A program made the translations under genes and the position numbers. From Variovorax sp. Root318D1 (GTDB lineage Bacteria > Pseudomonadota > Gammaproteobacteria > Burkholderiales > Burkholderiaceae_C), in assembly GCF_001424835.1 (NCBI RefSeq), contig NZ_LMCQ01000001.1, forward strand, positions 361,088-425,087: 64,000 bases of DNA, read 5' to 3'. Below are positions 7,627-15,691 of this stretch, piece by piece. The notes below the pieces were generated by a model. The model did no database searches and had not been told where the DNA came from. It saw nothing but the letters and a program-made list of their open reading frames with translations. Position 1 is the first letter of the stretch; the number at the start of each line of letters is the position of its first letter.

Positions 7627-9297
7627 ATGACAACAGCAGTTGAGACTTCCCCCGCCACCCCCGAGCGTTCGCGTGAAACGCGCCGAGTGGTCTTCGCCGC
7701 CGCGCTCGGCACCGTATTCGAGTGGTATGACTTTTTCATCTACGGCAGCCTTGCCGTGTTCTTCGGCGGGTTGTTCTTTCCGAAGGGCAACGAGTCGGCG
7801 GCCATCCTCGCGTCGCTTGCGACCTTCGGCGCAGGCTTCGTGCTGAGGCCCTTCGGTGCGATCGTCTTCGGGCGACTGGGCGATCTGGTCGGGCGCAAGA
7901 AGACCTTCCTGGTGACGATGATGATCATGGGCATTGCCACCGCCACGATCGGATTCCTGCCGACGTTTGAAACCATCGGCTGGGCCGCGCCCGCCATCTT
8001 GGTGCTGCTGCGTCTTCTTCAAGGCCTGGCAATTGGCGGCGAGTTCGGCGGTGCCGTCACCTACATCGCCGAGCATTCCGATCCGCGGCGCCGCGGCTTC
8101 ATGACGAGCTGGCTGCAGATCACCGGCACCATTGGGTTGCTTGTTTCGCTGGGCGTGATCCTGGCGCTGCGCTCGTCGATGTCCGTCGAGTCTTTCGCCT
8201 TGTGGGGATGGCGCGTGCCGTTCCTGCTGTCCATCGGGCTGCTCGCGTATTCGCTGTATGTACGCATGCGGCTGGAGGAGTCGCCGGTGTTCCTCGAGAT
8301 GAAGGCGCACGGCAAGGGCTCGCGAAACCCGGTCAAGGACACCTTCGGCGATCCGCGCACCCTGCGCATCGTGCTGGTGACGATCTTCGGCGCCGTGGCC
8401 GGGCAGGCGGTGATCTGGTACACCGCGCACTTCTACAGCTTGCAGTTCCTCACCGCGACGCTCAAGCTGCCGCCGCAGTCCGCCTACGCCTACCTCACGA
8501 TCGCCCTGGTGCTGGCCACGCCATTCTTCGTGCTTTTCGGTTGGCTGTCCGACCTGATCGGGCGCAAGTGGATCATGCTGACGGGTTGCTTGCTCTCCGC
8601 GATCCTGTTCATGCCGCTTTTCCAGGGCATGGCCAAGTACGGCAATCCGGCCCTGGAGGAGTTCCGCGCCCGCACCCAGGTCGTCATCCAAGGCGGCGAT
8701 TGCAGCGAGGACCAGTCCTTCATCGGCCAGCTGTTCCAGCCGAAGGCGACCAAGCCGTGCACGCGCGCCCGCTCGTTCCTGGCCGCGCAAGGCGTGCCGT
8801 ACACCTTGCAGCCGCAGGCGGGCGAGCTGCAGTTCGTGGTCGCCGAAACGACGCTGACCGGTTTCGATGAAGCGGCACTGCGCCGCGTGCTGGTGGAGCG
8901 CGGCATGCCGCTCACGGCGGATCCGGCACGCGTGAATGCGCCCATGGTCGTGCTGATGCTGTTCGTGCTGGTCTTCCTCGCGACCATGGTGTACGGTCCG
9001 ATGGGCGCGTTCCTCGTCGAGCAGTTTCCGACGCAGGTGCGCTACAGCGGCGTCTCCGTGGCTCTGCAGTTCGGCAACGGCTGGATCGGCGGCTTCGCGC
9101 CGTTCATCGCCACTGCGATGGTCGTGAGCAGCGGCGACATCTTCCGCGGCCTCATCTACACGATTGCCGTAGCGCTGCTTACGCTGGTGATCGGTGCGTT
9201 CTGCATTCGTGACCGCCGGGGGCTTGACATGCGCGAGCCCGTAGCCGCATCGGAAACGCCGCCTGCCGCTTCGAAGCTCGCTGCGTCGCAACAGTAG
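7627..9297 (+). CDS. MFS transporter, metabolite:H+ symporter (MHS) family
   Basis: A 556-residue, multi-pass inner-membrane protein. It has the MHS-family signature: GTVFEWYDFFIYG at the start of TM1 and the cytoplasmic loop motif FGRLGDLVGRKKTF, echoed later by LSDLIGRKW. Between TM8 and TM9 there is a long soluble insertion (about residues 350-440, with Cys residues), typical of one MHS subgroup and making the protein longer than ShiA or ProP. AAGGAG lies seven bases before the ATG at 7627. It sits 32 bases after the hydrolase gene and probably imports the compound processed by this cluster. Confidence 0.85.
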   Translation: MTTAVETSPATPERSRETRRVVFAAALGTVFEWYDFFIYGSLAVFFGGLFFPKGNESAAILASLATFGAGFVLRPFGAIVFGRLGDLVGRKKTFLVTMMIMGIATATIGFLPTFETIGWAAPAILVLLRLLQGLAIGGEFGGAVTYIAEHSDPRRRGFMTSWLQITGTIGLLVSLGVILALRSSMSVESFALWGWRVPFLLSIGLLAYSLYVRMRLEESPVFLEMKAHGKGSRNPVKDTFGDPRTLRIVLVTIFGAVAGQAVIWYTAHFYSLQFLTATLKLPPQSAYAYLTIALVLATPFFVLFGWLSDLIGRKWIMLTGCLLSAILFMPLFQGMAKYGNPALEEFRARTQVVIQGGDCSEDQSFIGQLFQPKATKPCTRARSFLAAQGVPYTLQPQAGELQFVVAETTLTGFDEAALRRVLVERGMPLTADPARVNAPMVVLMLFVLVFLATMVYGPMGAFLVEQFPTQVRYSGVSVALQFGNGWIGGFAPFIATAMVVSSGDIFRGLIYTIAVALLTLVIGAFCIRDRRGLDMREPVAASETPPAASKLAASQQ

Positions 9298-9308
9298 CCC
9301 GGACCGCC

Positions 9309-10331
9309 ATGGCTCCCGCCAAGATCCCCGTCACGATCGTCACCGGCTTCCTCGGGGCCGGCAAGACCACGCTCGTGAACCACCTGCTGGCGCAGTGCAG
9401 CGGCACCTACATCGGCATCATCGTCAACGAGTTCGGCGAGGTCGGCATCGATGGGCAGCTGATCGTCGCCGATGACCAGCCGCTGATCGAGATCACCAAT
9501 GGCTGCGTCTGCTGCACGGTGCGAAAGGACCTGACAGCGGCGGTGAACGAGCTCCTGGAACGCGCCGAACGCCCGATCGAGCGGCTGATCATCGAGACCT
9601 CCGGCCTGGCCGATCCCGCTCCGGTGCTGCAGAGCTTTCTTGCCGATCCCGCCTTGTTGCAACTCGTGGAACTCGAGTCGGTGGTCACCGTCGCCGATGC
9701 CCGTCACATCCTGCTCCATATCGGCGACGACATCGTGCGCGAGCAGATCGCCTTCGCCGACGTGATCGTGCTCAACAAAGTCGAGATCCCCAGCGCACCA
9801 GAGCTGGAGCAACTCGAGAGAGCACTGCGCCGGCTGAATCCGCCCGCGCACCTGGTCCGGACCGAGCGAGCGCAGGTTTCGGCCGCCGAGCTGCTGGGCA
9901 CGAAGCGCTTCTCGCTGCCGCACGTGCTGTCGATCGAACCCGATCTGCTGGACGGCGAGGCGCATGACCACGAGCACGACACCTCGATCGTCTCGTGCTG
10001 CATTGAAACCGATGGTGCAATCGATCCGGAGCGGTTCAGCCGCTGGATGAACCAGCTGGTCCAACGCGAAGGCGCGCGGCTGATGCGCACGAAGGGCGTG
10101 CTTCACTTCGACGGCGAGGCGCGGCAGTTCCACTGTCACAGCGTGCACATGCTGCTCGATGCACGGCCTGGGCGGCGGTGGGGCCCCGACGAGCCGCGCC
10201 GCAGCAAGCTGGTCTTCATCGGGCGGGAACTGGCGGGCGACGCCTTGCGCGAGGGCTTTCTCGGATGCCTGGCGGTTCAGCCTGAACGAACGCCGGCTCC
10301 TGCCGCCGAATCTGAAATGGAGCATCCATGA
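9309..10331 (+). CDS. CobW/COG0523-family GTP-binding metallochaperone
   Basis: A 340-residue G3E GTPase. It shows Walker A GFLGAGKTT near residue 15, the metal-binding CxCC motif in NGCVCCTV near residue 70, the GTPase motif ETSGLADP and NKVE, and a C-terminal CobW_C domain. Family members deliver metal to enzymes. Similar GTPases accompany nitrile hydratases as activators, especially iron-type ones. The start lies 11 bases after the transporter stop, and the stop overlaps the next ATG (ATGA), so it is translationally coupled to the nitrile hydratase beta gene. A role in cobalt loading of nitrile hydratase is inferred from position. Confidence 0.88.
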   Translation: MAPAKIPVTIVTGFLGAGKTTLVNHLLAQCSGTYIGIIVNEFGEVGIDGQLIVADDQPLIEITNGCVCCTVRKDLTAAVNELLERAERPIERLIIETSGLADPAPVLQSFLADPALLQLVELESVVTVADARHILLHIGDDIVREQIAFADVIVLNKVEIPSAPELEQLERALRRLNPPAHLVRTERAQVSAAELLGTKRFSLPHVLSIEPDLLDGEAHDHEHDTSIVSCCIETDGAIDPERFSRWMNQLVQREGARLMRTKGVLHFDGEARQFHCHSVHMLLDARPGRRWGPDEPRRSKLVFIGRELAGDALREGFLGCLAVQPERTPAPAAESEMEHP

Positions 10332-11095
10332 AACTTCAGCATGCGCTGGGCGGTCTCGAGAACCTCGGGCCTGTGAGCGTCGAAACGCGAGTCTTCGTGC
10401 AGGAATGGGAGAAGCGCATCTTCGGCATCCACACGGTGATGATGGCCGAGAGCGCCCACCTCGCAGAGGCATTGCCCAGATATCCGATGGCCAGCTTGCC
10501 CACCACGTTCAAGCACACCTGGACCTGGGCCTCGCTGCGCACCGGTGCCGAGGGCATGCAGCCCTTCGAGTACTTCAAGTTCCGCTACTACGAGAAGTGG
10601 CTGATGGGCATCAGCCAGTTTTTTGTCGACAAGGGGTACATCACCGCCGAAGAGCTGGCGCAGTTGACTGCACGCTACCGCGCCCAGCCGGACGCACTGC
10701 TTCCTGAGCGACCGAACGAAGCGATCAAACGCCAGATCGTCGACTACCTTCTGCAAGGCGATTCCAGCCTGCGGCCGCTGCCGCATGCACCGCGGTTCAC
10801 GGTCGGCCAGACGGTGCAGGTGGCCGACCCCGCGGCGGCCGACCACACGCGGCTACCCGGCTACTTGCGCAACAAGAAGGGCACTGTCCGCGAGGTATAC
10901 CCGGGCGCCTTCGAGTATTTCTGCTCGACAGGACCGGACGGGTTGGAAGGACCGATGCCGGTGTACCGCGTTGCGTTCGATGCGCGCGACATCTGGGGTC
11001 CCGACCTCTGCGAACCGAATACGACGATCTACGCCGACCTCTTCGAGGTCTACCTGCAATGTCGAACGCCCAAGGAAGAAGAGAAAACGCCATGA
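10328..11095 (+). CDS. nthB: nitrile hydratase subunit beta
   Basis: A 255-residue beta subunit with the conserved N-terminus MKLQHALGGLENLGPV, the helical W-E-K-R-I-F segment near residue 30, and the C-terminal SH3-like barrel (FTVGQTVQVAD; TRLPGYLRNKKGTV; YRVAFDARDIWG). With the alpha subunit it hydrates nitriles to amides in the cytoplasm. The gene order beta then alpha is typical of cobalt-type enzymes; iron-type clusters usually run alpha then beta. It overlaps both neighbours by four bases. Confidence 0.93.
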   Translation: MKLQHALGGLENLGPVSVETRVFVQEWEKRIFGIHTVMMAESAHLAEALPRYPMASLPTTFKHTWTWASLRTGAEGMQPFEYFKFRYYEKWLMGISQFFVDKGYITAEELAQLTARYRAQPDALLPERPNEAIKRQIVDYLLQGDSSLRPLPHAPRFTVGQTVQVADPAAADHTRLPGYLRNKKGTVREVYPGAFEYFCSTGPDGLEGPMPVYRVAFDARDIWGPDLCEPNTTIYADLFEVYLQCRTPKEEEKTP

Positions 11096-11721
11096 TCAGC
11101 GATCTGTTCAAGTACAACGACGAGCGCGAAGCGGCGAGTGCCGCGAAGGTGCGCGCGCTGGAGGCCCTGCTGATCGAGAAAGGCGTGATCGGCAGCGACT
11201 CGGTCGATGCGGTGCTCGATCATTTCGAGAAGATCGCGGGACCGTTCAACGGCGCGCGCATCGTTGCGCGGGCATGGGTCGATCCGGCCTACAAGGAGCG
11301 CTTGCTCGCCGACACCCCCAAGGCCATTGCCGAACTTCAGCTGCCATTGGGCATGGAGGGCGCCGAAGGTGAGCACATGGCCGCAGTGGCCAACGGTCCG
11401 GGTGTGCACAACCTGATCATCTGCACGCTCTGTTCCTGCTATCCGTGGCCGGTGCTTGGGCTGCCGCCGTACTGGTACAAGGATCCGGTGTTCCGCGCCC
11501 GAGGCGTGCGCGAGCCGCGAGCAGTCTTGCGCGAGTTCGGCGTGCCGATAAGCGATCACATCGAAGTGAAGGTGTGGGACAGCAGCGCGCAGATCCGCTG
11601 GTTCGTTGTGCCTGAGCGGCCCGCCAACACTGATGGCTTCAGCGAAGAGCAACTGGCTGCGCTGGTCACGCCAGAGGCGATGATGGGCGTCGCGCTGGTA
11701 CCGCCGCCTATAGCGGCCTGA
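11092..11721 (+). CDS. nthA: nitrile hydratase subunit alpha, cobalt type
   Basis: A 209-residue catalytic subunit. The metal-binding claw is CTLCSCYPWP at Cys111, Cys114 and Cys116. Thr after the first Cys is the hallmark of cobalt-dependent enzymes; iron enzymes have Ser. Two of these cysteines are expected to be oxidised to sulfinic and sulfenic acids during maturation. The ATG at 11092 overlaps the beta-subunit stop (ATGA). A cobalt transporter and accessory protein follow directly, in agreement with the motif. Confidence 0.95.
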   Translation: MISDLFKYNDEREAASAAKVRALEALLIEKGVIGSDSVDAVLDHFEKIAGPFNGARIVARAWVDPAYKERLLADTPKAIAELQLPLGMEGAEGEHMAAVANGPGVHNLIICTLCSCYPWPVLGLPPYWYKDPVFRARGVREPRAVLREFGVPISDHIEVKVWDSSAQIRWFVVPERPANTDGFSEEQLAALVTPEAMMGVALVPPPIAA

Positions 11722-11732
11722 GGCGGAGTGCC

Positions 11733-12080
11733 ATGTTCACTCGCTTCGAGGAATATGCAGCTTCTCAGATGTTGGGCCATGCCGACTCGCCGCCGCGCAA
11801 CCAGGGCAAGCTGTTTTTTGCAGAGGCCTGGCAACGGCAGCTCTTCGGGTTGACGCTGGCCGTGGCCAAGCAGGGGCACTTCGACTGGGAGGACTTCCGC
11901 CAGCACTTGATTGAATCGATCGGCGACTGGGAACGGCTCGACTGCACTGCGCAGCCGCCCTGGGACTACTACGAGCGGTTCTTTGGGGCGCTGCTGCAGG
12001 TTCTGGCGCGGCAGCAGGTGGTCACTGAAGGCGAACTGGCCTGGGTCCTGGCCGATCGGCCGTTGCGGAGCCATGAATGA
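11733..12080 (+). CDS. nitrile hydratase accessory protein (P14K/NhlE-like activator)
   Basis: A 115-residue protein resembling the N-terminal half of the beta subunit (KLFFAEAWQRQLFGLTLAVAK; DWEDFRQHLIESIGDWE; PPWDYYERFFGALLQVL). Such small beta-homologous proteins are the self-subunit-swapping chaperones that carry cobalt-loaded alpha subunit in cobalt-type systems. It begins 12 bases after the alpha gene and overlaps the transporter start by four bases. Confidence 0.87.
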   Translation: MFTRFEEYAASQMLGHADSPPRNQGKLFFAEAWQRQLFGLTLAVAKQGHFDWEDFRQHLIESIGDWERLDCTAQPPWDYYERFFGALLQVLARQQVVTEGELAWVLADRPLRSHE

Positions 12081-12910
12081 ACGCCGAGTGGCCGTCCTTT
12101 TCGGGCTTGGTCCTGATGTTCGCTTTGGGGTTGCGGCACGGGTTGGACCCGGACCACATTGCCTGTATCGACGGACTGACCTGGCGGGCACTCAATCATT
12201 CGCACGCCCATGCAGGTTGGATTGGGACCTTGTTCGCGCTCGGTCACGGCCTGCTGGTCACGCTGATCGCGGTGGCCGTCAGCAAGCTGGCGCTGCACTT
12301 CGATCCGCCGGCTCTTGTGGTGACCGTTTTCGGATGGATTCCCACCTTGCTGCTGATCGTGGTTGGTTGCCTCAATCTGCGCCTGCTGTTGCGCAGGGAC
12401 GAGGCCTACGCGCCGACTGGTTGGAGAATGAGCCTGATCCCTGCGCGCTTGCGGCAGCAGACGAGTGCCTGGTCGGTGGTGGTCATCGGCGTGCTGTTCG
12501 CCACCGTCTTCGATACCGCCACACAGGCGGCAGCCTGGGGCTACGTCGCCAGCAACAAGAACGGCGGTGCATGGGCTGCCTTGCTCGCGGGGATGACCTT
12601 CACGGCAGGAATGATGGTCACCGATACGCTGGACGGCCGCATCATCTGCCGGATCGGCCGAGGCATCGAAAATCCCGAGGCAGGGCGCCGCGTGCGCCGG
12701 ACACTGGGCTGGCTCATCGTTGCCATCTCATTTGGCGTAGCTGTCTACAACCTGGCCAAGGCGTTGTTGCCGGAAGTCGAACTCGACGACATGGCGTTTT
12801 CATTCGCCGGCGCTGCGCTGATTGTTGTCATGCTGGGCATCTGGGCGTGGAGTACCAGGCGCGCACGCAGTGCGCGAGCGGCCGTCATGCCGTCGGCTGG
12901 CGCACCCTAG
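12077..12910 (+). CDS. nickel/cobalt transporter, NiCoT (HoxN/NhlF) family
   Basis: A 277-residue inner-membrane permease with about seven to eight membrane segments. The NiCoT metal-selectivity signature is present as RHGLDPDHIACID in TM2, and LFALGHGLLVT corresponds to the second conserved His motif. Linkage to cobalt-type nitrile hydratase and translational coupling (ATGA) to its accessory gene indicate cobalt as the physiological ion, as for NhlF. It is the last gene of the cluster. Confidence 0.9.
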   Translation: MNAEWPSFSGLVLMFALGLRHGLDPDHIACIDGLTWRALNHSHAHAGWIGTLFALGHGLLVTLIAVAVSKLALHFDPPALVVTVFGWIPTLLLIVVGCLNLRLLLRRDEAYAPTGWRMSLIPARLRQQTSAWSVVVIGVLFATVFDTATQAAAWGYVASNKNGGAWAALLAGMTFTAGMMVTDTLDGRIICRIGRGIENPEAGRRVRRTLGWLIVAISFGVAVYNLAKALLPEVELDDMAFSFAGAALIVVMLGIWAWSTRRARSARAAVMPSAGAP

Positions 12911-12984
12911 TGCCCGAGGCGGCGGCGCGCAAGACAACCGGGCAGCGCATCGCGCGAGCGGAGGTGACCGCTGTGATCAGCCCG

Positions 12985-13206
12985 TTGGTGCTCGCTTCGT
13001 CTTTCCGGTCGAAGCGGTTCAACGGGAATCAGGAGGGGTGGTGCGGCAAGCCATCGCGCGCCCTAACCTGAGCTGCCCCCGCAACGTTAAGCGAACGTGA
13101 GCCCTCGTGCTCGCCGCTCGTGTCTGTAGCCCACTAGGCAATCCGCGCAATCTGCGCGGCCTGGGAAGGGAACACGGGTCGTCTTCGCCAGCCCGGATAC
13201 CCGCTT
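12985..13206 (+). ncRNA. cobalamin (B12) riboswitch
   Basis: Most landmarks of the class appear in order on the plus strand. A P3-type hairpin (GCTTCG...CGAAGC, about 12993-13016) is followed by GGGAATCAGGAGGGGTGGTG (13024-13043) and the hallmark CTGCCCCCGCAACGTTAAGC (13073-13092). Next comes AGCCCACTAGG (about 13128-13138), then GGGAAGG (about 13163). The B12-box-like AGCCCGGATACCCGC (13190-13204) closes it. Total length is near the usual 200-220 nt. The next rightward gene is an AraC/GyrI regulator about 180 bases away, not a typical B12 target, and the upstream gene is the cobalt transporter. The remainder of 12911-13387 shows no gene. Confidence 0.8.
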
Positions 13207-13387
13207 TCTCGTGCGGCTGCGGGCTCGTGGTCGCTTTCTCGGGTTCCGCAAACGTCTTGTCGTCCTGGCCACTCTGACTGGCACGCGGCCACAGTTGGCA
13301 ACGAACGGACTTTCGCGGCCAGTCTGGGCCTGAGAGTCGCAAGATCGGCTAAGCAGACCGCCCGCGGCAGCGGCACACTTGGCAGTG

Positions 13388-14248
13388 ATGAGAACTGATC
13401 GAGCTGAGCAGAACTACAGGGTCCGTGTCGCGCGCATCGTTGCCGTGATCGTTGCTGACCCGATGGCGGAGCATCGCCTTGAAGATCTGGCGCGCATGGC
13501 GCATTTCTCCCCGTACCACTTCCACCGCGTCTACAGCAGCGTCGCCGGCGAGACCGTTGCTGCGACAGTGCGTCGCGTGCGCTTGGCGCTTGCGACACGT
13601 ATGTTGGAGAACAGCGTCCAGAGCATCACTCAGGTAGCTCTGGCCGTAGGCTATGAGAGCCCGCAGGCGTTCACGCGTGCCTTCGGCCAATTCACCGGCC
13701 AGTCCCCAAGCGAGTTCAAGGGGCAGATGCACCGGCTGGAATTGAACGCCGATGAGGCGCGGCACGAATCTGACCCCCAGGCAGCACCAACCGTGCGGAT
13801 AGTCGATCGCCCCGCGCAGCGTGTGTATGCGCTGCGGCATCGCGGGCCACTTGCCACCATTCCTCACACGCAAAGGCGGCTGCACCTTCATTGCGCCACC
13901 AACGCCGTGTCGGAATCGCTCGGGGCGTCTTATGGCGATTCCGAGGACGCTGAGGGCTTCAGGTACTACGCTGCGGCCTCGTCGCCCGAGCCTTGGCCTG
14001 TCGTTGACGCAGAGATCGAAATGCTGGACATCCCGGCCGGCCGTTACGCGCTGCACTGCCTTGCCGGCCCTTACGCCCGTATCAGCGCGGCGATCAATGC
14101 GCTCTACAGCCGGTGGCTGCCGGGTAGTGGCTATGAACCGGACGATCGGCCGACGTTGGAGCACTACATGAACTCTCCGCGCACCGCCACCCAAGCGGAC
14201 CTGCGCACCGACCTGTTGATCCCCATTCGTTCCGCGAGCGCCCAATGA
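13388..14248 (+). CDS. AraC family regulator with GyrI-like effector domain
   Basis: A 286-residue protein. An N-terminal AraC DNA-binding domain has two helix-turn-helices (LEDLARMAHFSPYHFHRVYS, near 32-55; ITQVALAVGYESPQAFTRAF, near 80-100). It is joined to a C-terminal GyrI/SOUL-like effector domain (VRIVDRPAQRVYALRHRG...; IPAGRYALHCLAGPY). Members of this class often sense small drugs or metabolites. The ATG at 13388 is preferred; TTG 13379 and GTG 13385 are alternatives and none has a clear ribosome-binding site. It is coupled by ATGA overlap to the secreted hydrolase that follows. Confidence 0.85.
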   Translation: MRTDRAEQNYRVRVARIVAVIVADPMAEHRLEDLARMAHFSPYHFHRVYSSVAGETVAATVRRVRLALATRMLENSVQSITQVALAVGYESPQAFTRAFGQFTGQSPSEFKGQMHRLELNADEARHESDPQAAPTVRIVDRPAQRVYALRHRGPLATIPHTQRRLHLHCATNAVSESLGASYGDSEDAEGFRYYAAASSPEPWPVVDAEIEMLDIPAGRYALHCLAGPYARISAAINALYSRWLPGSGYEPDDRPTLEHYMNSPRTATQADLRTDLLIPIRSASAQ

Positions 14249-15207
14249 GCCCGACCCGTCTTTTTTCTCTCGCCGCCACGCTGTGCCTGGCGACAACCCT
14301 GGCGCATGCCGCCGGTTTCGGTTTCATCGAGGTGCCCGCCGGCAATGATGGTCCGGCGTTGCGTGGTGCGGTTTGGACGCCTTGCAAGGCCCCAGCTGGC
14401 CGCATCGCACTCGACCAATTGGCGATTGATGGAGTGAAGGATTGCCCGATCGAAGGAACAAGGCTCCCTCTCATCATCGTGTCGCATGGTCAAGGTGGCT
14501 CGCTTCTCGGGCATCACGACACCGCGAGCGCTCTCGCGGACGCCGGCTTCGTCGTCGCGTCGATCAGCCACGCAGGCGACAACTTCCAGGATCGGAGCCG
14601 CCGGGACGATCTGTTGATATTCACCTCACGCCCTGCGGACATGAAGCGGTTGGCCGACTACATGCTCGGGGCCTGGGCTGGAGGTCCGAAGCTGAATCCG
14701 GATCGAGTAGGGATTTTCGGTTTCTCGCGAGGAGGCTACACGGGCCTGGTTGCGGCCGGCGCTGTGCCGAATTTCAAGCTGCGCGATGATCTTTGCCCGC
14801 CGCTCTCGTTCAGACCGCTTTGCCGGAAGATCCGTGGCGATGAGCAACCCCCTCCGCCCGTGCCAGACCCGCGCATCAAGGCGGCCGTGATCGTCGATCC
14901 GCTGAGCTTCTTCAATGCCGAGGGGCTGAAAGGTGTGGCGGTGCCGATTCAACTGTGGGCTTCTCAGCATGGAGGCGACGGGGTCACGCCGCAGAGCGTG
15001 GAAGCAGTTCGCCGCGATTTGCCCAAGCCTCCCGACTGGCATGTAGCGGCCAACGCCGCACACTTCGCCTTTCTTGCGCCATGCACGCCTGCGCTGACCC
15101 GGGCTGCGCCTGAGATCTGTGCCGACAAAGCCGGATTTGACCGCGTGGCCTTCCACAGCGCGTTCAACAGCGACGTGGTGGGCTTCTTTCGCCGCACGCT
15201 TCAATAG
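14245..15207 (+). CDS. secreted alpha/beta hydrolase (dienelactone hydrolase/PAF-acetylhydrolase-like)
   Basis: A 320-residue protein with a Sec signal peptide (MSPTRLFSLAATLCLATTLAHAA, cleavage near residue 22). The hydrolase core has VSHGQGGS near residue 80 (oxyanion region), the nucleophile elbow GFSRGGYTG near 158, and a late His in ANAAHFAFL. Several cysteines (CKAPAG, VKDCP, DDLCPP, RPLCRK, APCTPAL, EICADK) suggest disulfides, consistent with export. It is translationally coupled to the AraC/GyrI regulator, which probably controls it. The substrate is unknown. Confidence 0.8.
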   Translation: MSPTRLFSLAATLCLATTLAHAAGFGFIEVPAGNDGPALRGAVWTPCKAPAGRIALDQLAIDGVKDCPIEGTRLPLIIVSHGQGGSLLGHHDTASALADAGFVVASISHAGDNFQDRSRRDDLLIFTSRPADMKRLADYMLGAWAGGPKLNPDRVGIFGFSRGGYTGLVAAGAVPNFKLRDDLCPPLSFRPLCRKIRGDEQPPPPVPDPRIKAAVIVDPLSFFNAEGLKGVAVPIQLWASQHGGDGVTPQSVEAVRRDLPKPPDWHVAANAAHFAFLAPCTPALTRAAPEICADKAGFDRVAFHSAFNSDVVGFFRRTLQ

Positions 15208-15231
15208 CTCGTATACCAATAGGCGCCCGCT

Positions 15232-15352
15232 TCGAAGAGCGGTGGGGGCAGGGGACTCGCTGCTGTTCGAAGCGACCGCGCTGCATGGGATCGAGGCGAT
15301 TCAGACTGGGCCGGTGTCGTACCTGTCGGTGGTGTTCACGCTGCGCGAATGA
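15232..15352 (+). pseudogene. 3' remnant of an XRE-cupin type regulator
   Basis: The frame ending at the TGA at 15350-15352 reads GAGDSLLFEATALHGIE and then YLSVVFTLRE. This closely resembles the last cupin strands of HTH_XRE/cupin regulators (GDSLxFxAxxPHG...LPxRxLSVI). No helix-turn-helix or start codon precedes it, so only the tail survives. Recognition is by family pattern only. Confidence 0.45.
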
Positions 15353-15691
15353 GCCGGACCCAAGCAACTGGAGAGCCGATGGCGCAGCCATGTTGACGTG
15401 CTCTCAGGGCTCTCGTTCGTCGCCTGGAGCGTTCGCGGCCGGGGACACGCGGGCCCTCTGGATTGGCCGCACGCTCTCGGCTCGCGCGGAGGCAATCCGG
15501 CCGACCTTTCTCACAATGATGGCGGACTTGAGTGATTGGGAGAGCTTCTCGCCAAGTCCGGGCAGTTCGAATTCGCGAGGAGAAGTGCGGCGACGAGGAA
15601 CGAGGTCGCACGTGGTATCGGAGCCTGGGCCCTGCCCGGTGCGCCTGCTTCTGTATGGGGGCGCCGGGCGTTGTTCTCGCCTGCAAGGGGG
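15353..15691. other. 339-bp stretch with no gene recognised
   Basis: The stretch lies between the regulator remnant and the 3' end of hipA. No frame in either direction gives coding-like protein, and no RNA fold, repeat or clear terminator was found. It is probably decayed sequence continuous with the remnant to its left. Confidence 0.4.

Noticed and set aside
7612..9291. 559-residue leftward open frame opposite the MFS transporter
   Set aside because: It is rich in His, Gln, Arg and Asp with no domain, and the opposite strand encodes a clear MHS transporter.
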